Assembly: GCA_003971905.1 (NCBI GenBank)
Contig: RSEE01000072.1
Coordinates: 124,001-188,000, forward strand
Source: Moniliella sp. 'wahieum'
Lineage: Eukaryota > Basidiomycota > Moniliellomycetes > Moniliellales > Moniliellaceae
Direction of reading: 5' to 3'
DNA: 64,000 nucleotides
Shown one piece after another: positions 10,625-20,470 of this stretch (its first letter is position 1; every line of letters begins with the position of its first letter). A program made the translations under genes and the position numbers. Below the pieces are notes generated by a model. That model did not search any database and was not told the origin of the DNA. It saw only the letters and a program-made list of their open reading frames with translations.

Positions 10625-11082
10625 GGGTGTGAGTGTGGATGTGTGTGGGTGTGGGTGTGGGTGTGGTCAGGGTGCGGTTGGTTGGCTACGGAAAGGCAAG
10701 CAACCACAAACGCAGTGGGTCGGTGCAACGTGGCCGAGGCGGAAGCGGACTGGAGCATGGGGGTTGATAATGACCGATGACCGATGATCGGTGATCGATG
10801 ATCGACCAACTCGATTAACGTTTAACCCTTCGCCAGGCCATCCATCCAATATGCTGCCCAAAGAGTCCCACTCGAACGCCACGCATCTACCTTCTCTCGC
10901 ATCTCGCATGTCACAGCTGTAACCTGCTTACAGGCCTGCCGAGCCACCACTGGGGTTGCTCTCGCTTGCGTGCGACCGTCTGCTGTCCACAGCATCCCCG
11001 GGTATCCAATTCACGCCTCCCTCATCCCCCGCTTCGCATCTTGCCCATCTGTATCTGGCTCATCCCTCTCTGGCACGCCTTG
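10625..11082. other. Intergenic region between PCC1 and dynamitin
   Basis: It holds a GT-rich microsatellite (GTGTGGGTGTGGGTGTG, 10645-10668) just upstream of the PCC1 ATG, an ATGACCGATGATCGGTGATCGATGATCG-type cluster at 10770-10805 and TTAACGTTTAAC at 10814-10825. The last 12-mer recurs near 33181. No gene is seen. Confidence 0.4.
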
Positions 11083-11232
11083 CTGAGGCACATCTTGCTC
11101 GGGCGCATCTTTGCAGGTGCACCTTCGCAGGTGCATCTTTCGCAGGTGCACCTTTCGCAGGTGCATCTTTCTCAGGTGCATCTTGCTCAGGCACATCTTT
11201 CGCAGGTGCATCTTGCTCAGGCATCTGCTCGG
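11083..11232. repeat. 15-bp tandem repeat at the dynamitin 3' end
   Basis: About ten imperfect copies of a 15-bp unit (GCAGGTGCATCTTTC and variants) lie head to tail. Because 15 is a multiple of three, several frames stay open through it. On the dynamitin strand one frame reads as pentapeptides such as DAPAK, DVPEQ, DAPEK. The stop assigned to dynamitin (11217-11219) lies at the edge of the array, so the repeat is either its 3' UTR or, with one more frame change, a repetitive C-terminal tail. Confidence 0.8.
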
Positions 11233-12110
11233 GGCGGGTCAGTCGAGGCCGCAGGGGCTGGGGAAGCGGAAGAGCCAAGGGCAGCAACGCGAGCGGCAAG
11301 ACGATCGGTACGCTGAGTAAGCGCCTTGACGTTAGCCGTTGGACGAGCATGTTATCTTGGATAGCTTGTTGCAGCTGGGCGAGGAGGAGGGCGCGATGCC
11401 GTTCGCGCTGAGCCAACGTAGCTACATCGTCACCGGCGGTAGCCAGGGAAGTGCGTACGGCCGCCGCTTGGGCATGCACGCCACTTAAACTGCGCATCCG
11501 CGCCAATAGTGCAGCGGGTAAGGGTAACAGGGGTTCGACGCGCGCTTGTGTGCGCGTAGTGCGCCTAGGTCCGCACTTTCCTCCGTCGGGGCAGGGGTGG
11601 ATCGGTGTGCAAGGCGAGCGTTTTGAGTCGGCGCGTGTGATGGCGTCCAGTTGACGCGGTTGGGTGAGAAGCGCGACTTGGTGCGCAGCGTGGCGAGGGC
11701 AGAAAGCAGTGGGGGAGAAGTAGGATCGCGCACGCCAATGTCCCGCGCTAGTTTCTCCACTTGTTCTGCGACCGAGGCCAGAGTTGGTTCGCCCCCGCGC
11801 ACATCGGTAAGGGGCTGAAGTGTGTCGACGGTACGAGAGAGGGAGAGGATTTGGCCCAGCAGGTTGGTAGGTGGGTCTTTGGTGGGTCCTGGGCCCGTGG
11901 CCGTGCCCATGGCCATGGCCACTCCATCATCGTCCAAACTGTGTCGGAATCGTACGTGGCCAAATCTTCAATCTCGGCCCGCAGACGCTCCATCTTCTCT
12001 GCCCGTTTGTCCGCGCGCGAGGAAGGCGGTGGCACGGAAGCGGGGACGCCATCGGAGACGTAGACGTCCGGGGCCGTGTCAAGGTCCGGGAGCGTGCTGT
12101 ACTTGCTCAT
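11217..12110 (-). CDS. Dynamitin (dynactin subunit 2)-like protein
   Basis: The dynactin shoulder subunit that links cytoplasmic dynein to cargo. The N-terminus MSKYSTLPDLDTAPDVYVSD matches the family's characteristic KYxxLPxxxxxxPDVYETxD opening. A coiled-coil segment (RADKRAEKMERLRAEIEDL) follows. Further blocks are LLGQILSLSRTVDTLQPLTD, ASVAEQVEKLARDI, RMRSLSGVHAQAAAVRTSL, AQRERHRALLLAQLQQAIQD and finally ANVKALTQRTDRLAARVAAL, the family's C-terminal coiled coil. The blocks lie in order but in three different frames. One switch falls at a TTT run at about 11940, where one missing T would restore the frame. About 290 residues fits short fungal dynamitins. The start at 12110 is chosen because it begins exactly at the conserved motif. 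Confidence 0.75.
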
Positions 12111-12547
12111 CGCAGCCAGGGGATGGTGGAGCACGTGGCGCACCCGACGGGGGATGGGCGGAGAGAGAGACTAGTGACTGACTGACTCAAGGGGCGCGGC
12201 GCGGGTGGGCCGGAATTTGAGGTTTGCGCCTGGCTTAGTTGTCATTTCAATTCCTCGCTCCTCCATCAACTAACGTCGTCATCGAGTCATCCATCATGCA
12301 TGCTGCCAAGTCCATGTCGACCATGCCATCCACGACCTCGACCTCTTCCTTCCAAACCGATCCCTTCACCTGCCTTCGCTTGATGCCCGAACTAGATGGT
12401 CTCCGCACAACAGATGAACATGGATGCTATGGCAACTGACACTTGCCCCCCGCCCTCTCCCAACGGGGGGAAATCGAATTCGGGAAAACGAATAGAGGAG
12501 GCTGATAGATTGGCCGTGGATGCCCATTGCACATTCCGCATTAGGGA
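12111..12547. other. Intergenic region between dynamitin and HEM2
   Basis: It serves as the dynamitin promoter and the HEM2 3' flank. CACGTGG occurs at 12131-12137, about 20 bp upstream of the dynamitin ATG. No gene or RNA is recognised. Confidence 0.4.
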
Positions 12548-13616
<1,069 letters not shown>

Positions 13617-14351
13617 GGTGGAGGTGAGGGGCGGGGCGAGGGGCGAGAAGGACAGCTGACGGGCGGTGGCGGTGGGGCGAGAAGAAGAAGGCAAGGAGGG
13701 CGCCCGAGCAGCGCGGCGAGTCAGCGATGAGCGATGAGCGATGACGATGACACTGGTATCGCCAGACACGGCTCTCCTGCCTTTCTTCGGCGGCCGCCAC
13801 GGGAATTACGAGTTACTGACGAAGCAATTAATTAATCACCGTCCGCCCGCCCATGTCAGCAGGCGTTTCCTTCAAGTTGAAGTTTCGCCTCAAGTTACTA
13901 GTTACATGGCCGGCGTTGGATGAGGCCGGGTCGGACGATTGTGTGATGTCTTCGATCGTCCCTGCTGAAATCGGTGGTTCTGGCCTCCCCCAACCCACTT
14001 CCACTTCTCATCTCTCGCCTCTCACGCGCAAGCGATTCCTATCCATTCAGCTACCTTCCGCCTGACCTCATCGATCATCCCTCATCGACCTCATCAGAAT
14101 CGAATCATTCTTCCCCTGCCCTGCCCCGTTCCCTAAACACAAGTAACACATGTACGTCCCGAGAAACTATCCATTGAGAATGAGAACGAGGAATTGGGCG
14201 CGTGCCGTGCGCGCAGCAAGGCAAGGAAGGAAATGTAACATGTAATGTGCGAGAAGGCGCGGGGACGTGCGGGGACGTGCGGGGACGTGCGCTGGGCGCT
14301 GTGTGCAGTACGCGGTACCGGACCAGGACCGGCAACGGGACCTGCAAGAGA
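13617..14351. other. Intergenic region between HEM2 start and HRD1 stop
   Basis: It holds the HEM2 promoter, including a GATGAGCGATGAGCGATGACGATGAC repeat at 13723-13750. Near the HRD1 end a three-copy GGGGACGTGC decamer lies at 14262-14292. No gene is seen. Confidence 0.4.
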
Positions 14352-15353
14352 CTAGGACAGACCTGCGGCGCGACGAGCTTGGGCACGAATGGGTTCTGGC
14401 AAAGCCCTTTCGACCTGGGCCAAAACGCGTGCAAGTCGCGCGCCCGTTCGTCCGCCAAGAGTGACGAGCGGAGAATGCGAATGTACTCAGCTTCGCCTGC
14501 ACCCGCCTCGGCGCCCACTGCCGATGCAGATCCATCAACTCATTCTCGGCCCGGACGAGGGCTAAGCGCCGCACGCCCGGCGAAGCATGGCTCAAGTCCT
14601 CCCCTTCGCTCGGCCCTTGCACCGTCCGCGTCCGCGTTCGTGTTCGCGTTCGCGTCCGAAGGTGGAAGCAGCTGGGATGCCAGCCCAGGGTAGCCCGTTT
14701 CCACAGCAGGTGCAGGCGAGGTGGTACAGGTGGGATCGACACCGGGTGCGGCAGGGGGTGTATTTGCGGTTGCGTTTGTATTTGGGGATGCGGGTGGGGG
14801 GTAGGGTGTGTTGTGTGTCTGAGTAGGAGGAACGTGGTGCTGAGCCCTACGCAGCGCCGCTTGCCGTGCCATTTCCCGCGGGTCGGTCTCGGTTTCCGAG
14901 GCAGGTTCCTGTGCCGCCGGAGCCTCGGGGACCGACCTTCGTCCACCGCGGTCAAAGGAATGTCTTCCCACTGCACGACGCCTTGCCGCGTGAGGAAACG
15001 CGTGGGCGGAACGGTCGCTTCTTCCGTAGGAAGACGGATGGTCGGGGCCAAGTGGGGCGGGAGGAAAGGCGGTAAGGGCGTCCATTCCACCGCATCGTCT
15101 TGTGCAACAACGGGGAAGTACTGTTCCAGCAAACGCCGCATCTCTTCCCTGTCGGGAGGGTACAGCGGCGCAGGGTGAGCCGAAGTGCCTTGCTCACCCG
15201 TCTCGGCAGGCCCGGCTCCACCCCCTGCTGGTCGTTCCGTCGGCCGGGGAGGTACCGGCACGGGCGTATCTGTTGGTGCGGGGGGAGCGGCAGGAGCGGG
15301 AGCCGCAGCGGCGGGAGCGGGGCCCGGAGCACCAGCAGCAGCACCAGCAGCAC

Positions 15354-15384
<31 letters not shown>

Positions 15385-16511
15385 GCCAGCTGGCGCAGCT
15401 GCGGGGGCCCTGTCGCCTGCTTGCTGGGCCGGGTCTTGGAAGACGGTGCGGCGGCAGGTGGGACAACTTTGTTGGCGTTCGAGCCAGGCGCGGAGACAAT
15501 GGTAATGAAAGATGTGTCCACAGGGGAGTTTTTTGGGGGCGTAGTTGAGGCCGTCGGGGCCGATAGGGCTTTGGTCGGGCTCGACGGGGGTAAGCGCTTC
15601 GCGGCAAATGATACAGATGCCGTCGGAGAGGTTGTCCAGTTCCTCGGCCGAGGCAGTGGGGTAGCGGTCGTCATGTTGCGTGTGGCGGCGCGGTAGCGTG
15701 CCGTGTCGCGGATCTTGAGCACGATGGAACGGGCGGTGATGTAGATGTCGCGGACGAGGTAGAGAGGAATGCCGTACTCGGGGATGATGAGGGTAAGAAA
15801 GTTGATGTAGACGCCCATTTTGATGCTGTCCAAAAGCAGGTCGATGACAAAGAGGCAAGCGCCCTTGCGCTCCCACACCCCCCATCTCCGCTCCAGAAGG
15901 TTGAGCACGTACTTGCCTGCGCTGGCGACAAGGGTGGCAAGCAGGACAGAGACGTCGCAGGCGTACATGGCGAGCATGGCGACGCGGGAGCTGGAGGCGG
16001 TGCGGACGGGGAGGGTGACGAGCATGAGGAGGCCGGTGTCGGCAAAGAAGAGGACGAGATGGATGGAGACGACGCGGAGGTGAGAGAGGAAGGAAGCGGA
16101 AGCGCATCGACCTGTTCCATGTACTCGATGCGGTCCTCGGCGAGCCAGTGGAAGGTCTTGAGGAAGAGGAGGGAGCCAAAGAGGGCCGCAAAGACGAGGT
16201 CGAACTCTTTGCGGAAGATGGCGGCGACCAGGCTCTCCATGACGGTGAACCAGAGGCCCTCGACGAGGCGGGTGTGCTCGACGGTGCGGAGCGGGCCGAA
16301 GAAGAGGCGCTGGCCGGCGCGGGCGAGGAGGACGGCGTGGACGACGGCGAGGTTGGCGAGGACGACGACGGCGCCGTGGCTGCGGCGAGGGCGATCATGG
16401 CGGCGTAGAAGTTGCTGCGGGTGTTGAGGGCGCGGAGGACGACGCCGGCGGCGGCGACGAGGCGCTCAGCGCGGCGTACGCGCCGAGCCGGCCGGGCAGC
16501 AGGGAGGCCAT
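14352..16511 (-). CDS. HRD1: HRD1-type ERAD E3 ubiquitin ligase (synoviolin)
   Basis: The multispanning ER ubiquitin ligase and retrotranslocation channel of ER-associated degradation. The N-terminus MASLLPGRLGAYAAL begins the membrane domain. Characteristic segments follow: NLAVVHAVLLARAGQRLFFG, PLRTVEHTRLVEGLWFTVME, KTFHWLAEDRIEYMEQ, HLRVVSIHLVLFFADTG and IPEYGIPLYLVRDIY. The RING-H2 finger (about 15450-15625) has CIICRE...LPCGHIFHYHCLRAWLERQQ..CPTC, the C3H2C3 pattern. Downstream is an alanine/proline-rich linker containing an (A/G)AAG repeat, then WTPLPPFLPPHLAP, and a final helix ending LAQVERALPEPIRAQARRAA with TAG at 14352-14354. About 715 residues is normal. Several frame changes interrupt it. 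It diverges from the septin across a 386-bp promoter that holds a tandem repeat. Confidence 0.88.
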
Positions 16512-16575
16512 GGCGGGGTTTGGGGGGTGGGTATCGACGGGCGAAGCGAGCGGAGTGGGAGGGGGGCGCGGGGGG

Positions 16576-16587
16576 TGCCACGTGGCA
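16576..16587. promoter_or_regulatory. Palindromic CACGTG element upstream of HRD1
   Basis: TGCCACGTGGCA is a perfect 12-bp palindrome, 65 bp upstream of the HRD1 ATG in the bidirectional HRD1/septin promoter. It contains the E-box core CACGTG and resembles bZIP unfolded-protein-response elements (GCCACGT core). The CACGTG core is frequent in this GC-rich window, so a UPR role is only a suggestion. Confidence 0.35.
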
Positions 16588-16610
16588 GCACCTCAACATT
16601 TCAACCCCCC

Positions 16611-16670
16611 TTGCAACATTGCAACACCCCCTTGCAACATTGCAACACCCCCTTGCAACATTGCAACATT
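16611..16670. repeat. 21-bp tandem repeat in the HRD1/septin bidirectional promoter
   Basis: Two perfect copies of TTGCAACATTGCAACACCCCC (16611-16631, 16632-16652) are followed by a truncated third (16653-16670). Each unit holds two TTGCAAC half-sites separated by AT. The array sits about midway between the two divergent start codons and looks regulatory, though simple slippage amplification is also possible. Confidence 0.8.
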
Positions 16671-16897
16671 GTAGACACCGGCGCGCCCCGCGCCCCGCGC
16701 CACGCCCACGCGCCACGCACACTGGCGCGGTGCCCGCCCTGCGCCTGCCGCCTGGCGCGCGGGCGGCAGCAGCCGGCACCAGGCGGCAGAACGCACACAC
16801 TGCTGCCGTGCCGCGCGCCCACACAGAAGCAGCCCAGAAGCCCCCAGCCGATCCCCCTCCCCCCCCCCCCCCCCCCACCACCACCACACCCCCCACC

Positions 16898-18133
16898 ATG
16901 TCCACCTTCGCCTCCCGCAAGCGCGCGACCAAGAAGGGCGTCCCTTCTGCCTCATGGTCGTCGGCGCCAGCGGCACCGGCAAGACCACCTTTGTCAACAC
17001 CCTCTGCGGCGGCGAGGTCCTCAGCCACAAGGTCGCCGACGCCCGCCCAGGCCGCCCAGGAGGAGCCCATCAAGATCAAGCCGTCAATGTCGAGCTGGAG
17101 GAGGACGGGATGCGCATCGGGCTCACCATCGTCGACACCCCCGGCTTTGGCGACAACATTGACAATGCCGCGCAGTTTGATGAGATTGTCGGCTTCCTCG
17201 AGCGCCAGTACGACGACCTGCTCGCCGAGGAGAGCCGCATCAAGCGTTCCCCCCGCTTCCGCGACAACCGCGTGCATGCGCTCCTCTACTTTATCACGCC
17301 CACCGGCCACGCGCTGCGCGAAATCGACATTGAAGTCATGCGCCGTCTGTCGCCGCGGGTGAATGTGATTCCTGTCATTGGCAAGGCCGACACGCTCACC
17401 GCGGCCGAACGCGCGGCGTTCAAGAAGCGCATCGTGGAGGACATTGAGTACTACTCGATCCCCGTCTACAACTTCCCCTACGGAGGAGGACGACGACGAG
17501 ACGATTGCGGACAATGCCGAGTTGCGGGCGATGATGCCGTTTGCGATTGTCGGTTCGGAGGAAGTGGTGGTCGTCAATGGCGAGGCGGTGCGCGCGCGTT
17601 CCTACCCCTGGGGTTTGGTCGAGGTGGAGAATCCCGAGCACAGCGACTTTGCGCGGCTGCGCTCGGCGCTGCTCAGCACCCACCTTGCCGACCTGAAGGA
17701 AATCACGTCGGACTTTTTGTACGAGAACTACCGTACGGAAAAGTTGTCGCGCACGGTCAACCCGGCGTATGCGGACCAGCCGGTGCCCGGAGACGAACTG
17801 GCGAACCAGAGCGTGCGCTTGAAGGAGGACCAGCTGCGGAGGGAAGAGGAGAAACTCCGCGAAATCGAACTCAAGGTGCAGCGCGAAATCCTGGAAAAAC
17901 GCCAAGAGTTGCTGGCCAAGGAGGAGAGCTTGCGTCACCTCGAAGCGCGGCTCGCGCTCCAGAACTCTCAGTCGCCCGCGCCTGCCGCCGACTCGAGTGT
18001 CGTAGGGCGTGTAAGGTGGATTTCCACCTGCACGCGTCACGTGGCCGGGCACAGCTTAGAGGGCCGCGTGTGTGGGTGTAAGGTGCCCCACTCCCCCGCC
18101 CCGCCCCGCTATCCTCCTTTTTTTCCTCTCTAG
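16898..18133 (+). CDS. Septin, probably of the Cdc11 class
   Basis: A filament-forming GTP-binding cytoskeletal protein of the bud neck and hyphal septa. The ATG at 16898 follows a run of about 15 C. It reads MSTFASRKRATKKGVPF, then the P-loop LMVVGASGTGKTTFVNTLCG, the switch-II motif TIVDTPGFGDNID, the G4 motif VIGKADTL, and the septin-unique element AVRARSYPWGLVEVENPEHS. A C-terminal coiled coil (RLKEDQLRREEEKLREIELK to about ESLRHLEARLAL) ends the protein. The short N-terminus before the P-loop and the GASGTGK sequence suggest the Cdc11 group. Frame changes occur near 16945, 17050 and 17480. The coding end is uncertain: the frame used stops at 18133, but sequence after about 18000 is not protein-like, and a frame change would end it at about 18012. 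Confidence 0.87.
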
Positions 18134-18351
18134 CGCGCTCCTATAGCGAGATGCCCTTTGTCTTTTCCCCCAAATGGCCATGGTCCCCGATGTGTGTGCT
18201 GTCCCATGTAGTGTAGGATGGGATCGGTGAGAGTATAGATCGCCCGGGGTGGTATGACTACTACTTTGGCCATGATGTGCATGGTGGAGCAAGAGGGGAG
18301 GCAGCGAAAACGAGAAACGAAACCCGTAGGTTCTCCGGTGGAACAAAAGAA

Positions 18352-18457
18352 TGCTTCGTGCCAGGCTCGAACTGGCGACCTCAGGATGGCGTGGGAGGAT
18401 CCACTCATACAAGCATGTGTATGAGACCTGCGCGCTAGCCAACTGCGCCAACGAAGC
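18352..18457 (-). tRNA. tRNA-Met (anticodon CAT, elongator type) with 32-nt intron
   Basis: On the minus strand the acceptor stem GCTTCGT (18457-18451) pairs with ACGAAGC (18359-18353), with discriminator A at 18352. The D arm contains AGTTGGCTAGCG and the T arm reads GCCAG-TTCGAGC-CTGGC. The anticodon arm is CAGGT-CTCATAA-TCCTG once an intron at 18388-18419 is removed, and the anticodon CAT is at 18423-18421. The intron sits at canonical position 37/38 and contains TTGTATGAG, which can pair with the anticodon CTCATAC, as tRNA introns usually do. The last base pair of the anticodon stem is T-T, as in the yeast elongator tRNA-Met. Confidence 0.88.
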
Positions 18458-18666
18458 GGCTGCCCCCGGGGGGGGAAACGGCATTGGTCGCGACTATGGA
18501 AGCAAGTAGTGTAACCGGCTCACAGTCGGTTCTATTTACAGCAAGTGTGGTGGCCGCGTCGCTTAGTGGGCTAGCTATGTCGGCCCAGGCAAACAGAGTG
18601 GTGTCGCAATGCAATGAATGTAGCCTAGAGCATCTCGTTTCCAGAGCAGCAGGCTGAGAGAGGGGG

Positions 18667-20203
18667 TTAAGGGTTGAGGCTGAGAGAGGAGGCTGAAGCT
18701 GAGACTGGGACTGAGACTGGGGCTGAAGCTAGGCAGCAGCAGCAGGAGCAGCAGCCGGCTCGCCACCGAGCAAGGTGGGCGAGGAACCTGTCAGCCACCT
18801 CCACAGGCGGACCGGGGTGGGGATGTACTCGGGACATCATCGTCACGGACGTTTCGAACGCAATCAAGTAGATGATGACCAGCTCGAGGTTGTGGCCGCT
18901 CTGCTCGGTCAGCAGCGCACGCAGCACGCCCAGTAGGTTCTCACTCATGTTGAGCTTTTGGTTCACCACGCGGAAGCGCGATTCAATGTCCATCGAGCGC
19001 GACACTTCGTCAAAGTGGTCTGTGGCAGAGAAGCAAAGCAAAGTAAAGCAAAGCCAAACAAAGCAAAGGGGTGTGTCAGCCTGAGGACGAAAGCAAAGCA
19101 CAAGAGGAAAGGAAAGGGAAAGGGGAAAAGAGAAGGAGAAGAAGGGAAAGAGGGGGGGAAGAAAAGGGAAGAACGTACGTTCCAACGATCCATTATCCCA
19201 TGTCCTTCGGGCGAGTCAAAGAAATTATCTTTGGCGAGATTGGTGCGTTGGCGCAGCCGGAGGAGGGTGCCTTGTTTCCGAATGACGTCCTTACGTGGCA
19301 GGGGCACCTTACCACCTTGCTCCAGCTGTTCCGGGATGGTCGCCAAGGACGCCAAAAATTCATCCAACACCTCTTCTTCGGCACTGAGGCGTGCCGAGCG
19401 CGACAGACCTTGCGAGTACGCCAAACGCGCCTGCAAAGGTGTCCACGACTCCCACTTACCACCACCTTCCTGGCTCGCCATTGGCGCCGAACCAAGCACA
19501 ATCACGTCCCCTACAATCCGCGTCGGCTCCTCTTCGTGCCACACGTACTCCAGTGCCTCATCACCTAGGCGCGTGTACCGACGCTGCTCCACCCCTCCTA
19601 CCGGACGCAACACCCTGTCCAGAAACGCACGTGACGCCTCTTCCTCCAGCCCCCACGTGACATACGTGCCTGAAGCAAACACGAACACCTCGCCGCTCCC
19701 GCTCGCCGCTGCCTGTCCCGACGACGCAGCGGCCGACGCAGCATCCGCATCTGCGTCCGCAGCGTTGGCAGCAGGCCAGCACGGGACGTAAATCGCATCG
19801 TTCTCTTCGAGCATCTGCCAACCGGGGGGCAAGTGTCCTGAGGCCGCCAAGGCAGCCAAGTCGTACGAGTCGGCAGTGGCCCAGGCGATAGCTTCACGCA
19901 ACGTGCTCGAGCTGGAAACTTGAGTTGTCGTGCCGCCCGTGCCGACGCCCGTGCCGAGGGAGGCGAGCAGAGCACGCGTGGCCTGCGCTTTGGCTTTGGC
20001 TTTGGCTACAGGTAACTTGCGCCGCGTGCGGTCCGAGACGCCCGTGCGCTCGGCGCACGTCCCCCGCCGACGGCGTGGAGAATGTGCGTGGCGCGGGAGC
20101 GCAACTGGGAGCGGGAGCGTGGGCGCGAGCCGGGACGAGACGGGGCGCGCGCGGAGCACAGGCGCAGGGGGGCGGAGCGCAGAGAGCGCAGAGAGGGGAA
20201 CAT
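18667..20203 (-). CDS. RMND1/Rmd1-like DUF155 protein, probably mitochondrial
   Basis: A member of the DUF155 family (human RMND1, yeast Rmd1/Rmd8), whose mitochondrial members anchor or support mitochondrial translation near the inner membrane. A start at 20203 gives the basic presequence MFPSLRSLRSAPLRLCSARA, and after one frame change the main frame runs TRRKLPVAKAKAKAQATRAL. Family blocks are YDLAALAASGHLPPGWQ, YVTWGLEEEASRAFLD, YVWHEEEPTRIVGDVIVLGS, LAYSQGLSRSARLSAEEEVL, and KDVIRKQGTLLRLRQRTNLA. After an intron (19020-19178, donor GTACGT, CAG acceptor) come DIESRFRVVNQKLNMSENLL and LELVIIYLIAFE, the C-terminal membrane segment. The residue phase across this intron does not match perfectly, so one more omitted base is likely. 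It diverges from the CLC channel gene. Confidence 0.85.
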
Positions 20204-20470
20204 GGTTGTGGCCGACGCAGAGGGTGGGATGGGTGCAGAAGTGGAGCTGGAGGTGGACGTGTACGTGTACGTTGGAGGGCTGCTGACTGATTAATGGTCC
20301 CGCAACCAAGCGAGAAGAGGAGCGGGCTGGGGGCATTTTTTAATGGGGGAAAAGGCCCGAGTGGGAATTGCTCAATTCCGCTGTGTTGGTTCCGGCGCCA
20401 CTTGGGACGCTGGCTGGGCAAACAACCCAAGCCGGCCGGCCGAAGCTGGAGCGGACTTGCTTGCCTACCG

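Noticed and set aside
16598-16670. CRISPR-like direct repeats
   Set aside because: The units are contiguous 21-mers without spacers, in a eukaryotic promoter.
14167-17577. A 1,136-codon open frame on the minus strand spanning HRD1 and the septin
   Set aside because: Its first third is antisense to the septin and the rest alternates between true HRD1 sequence and out-of-frame sequence. The open frame is a consequence of high GC and not one protein.
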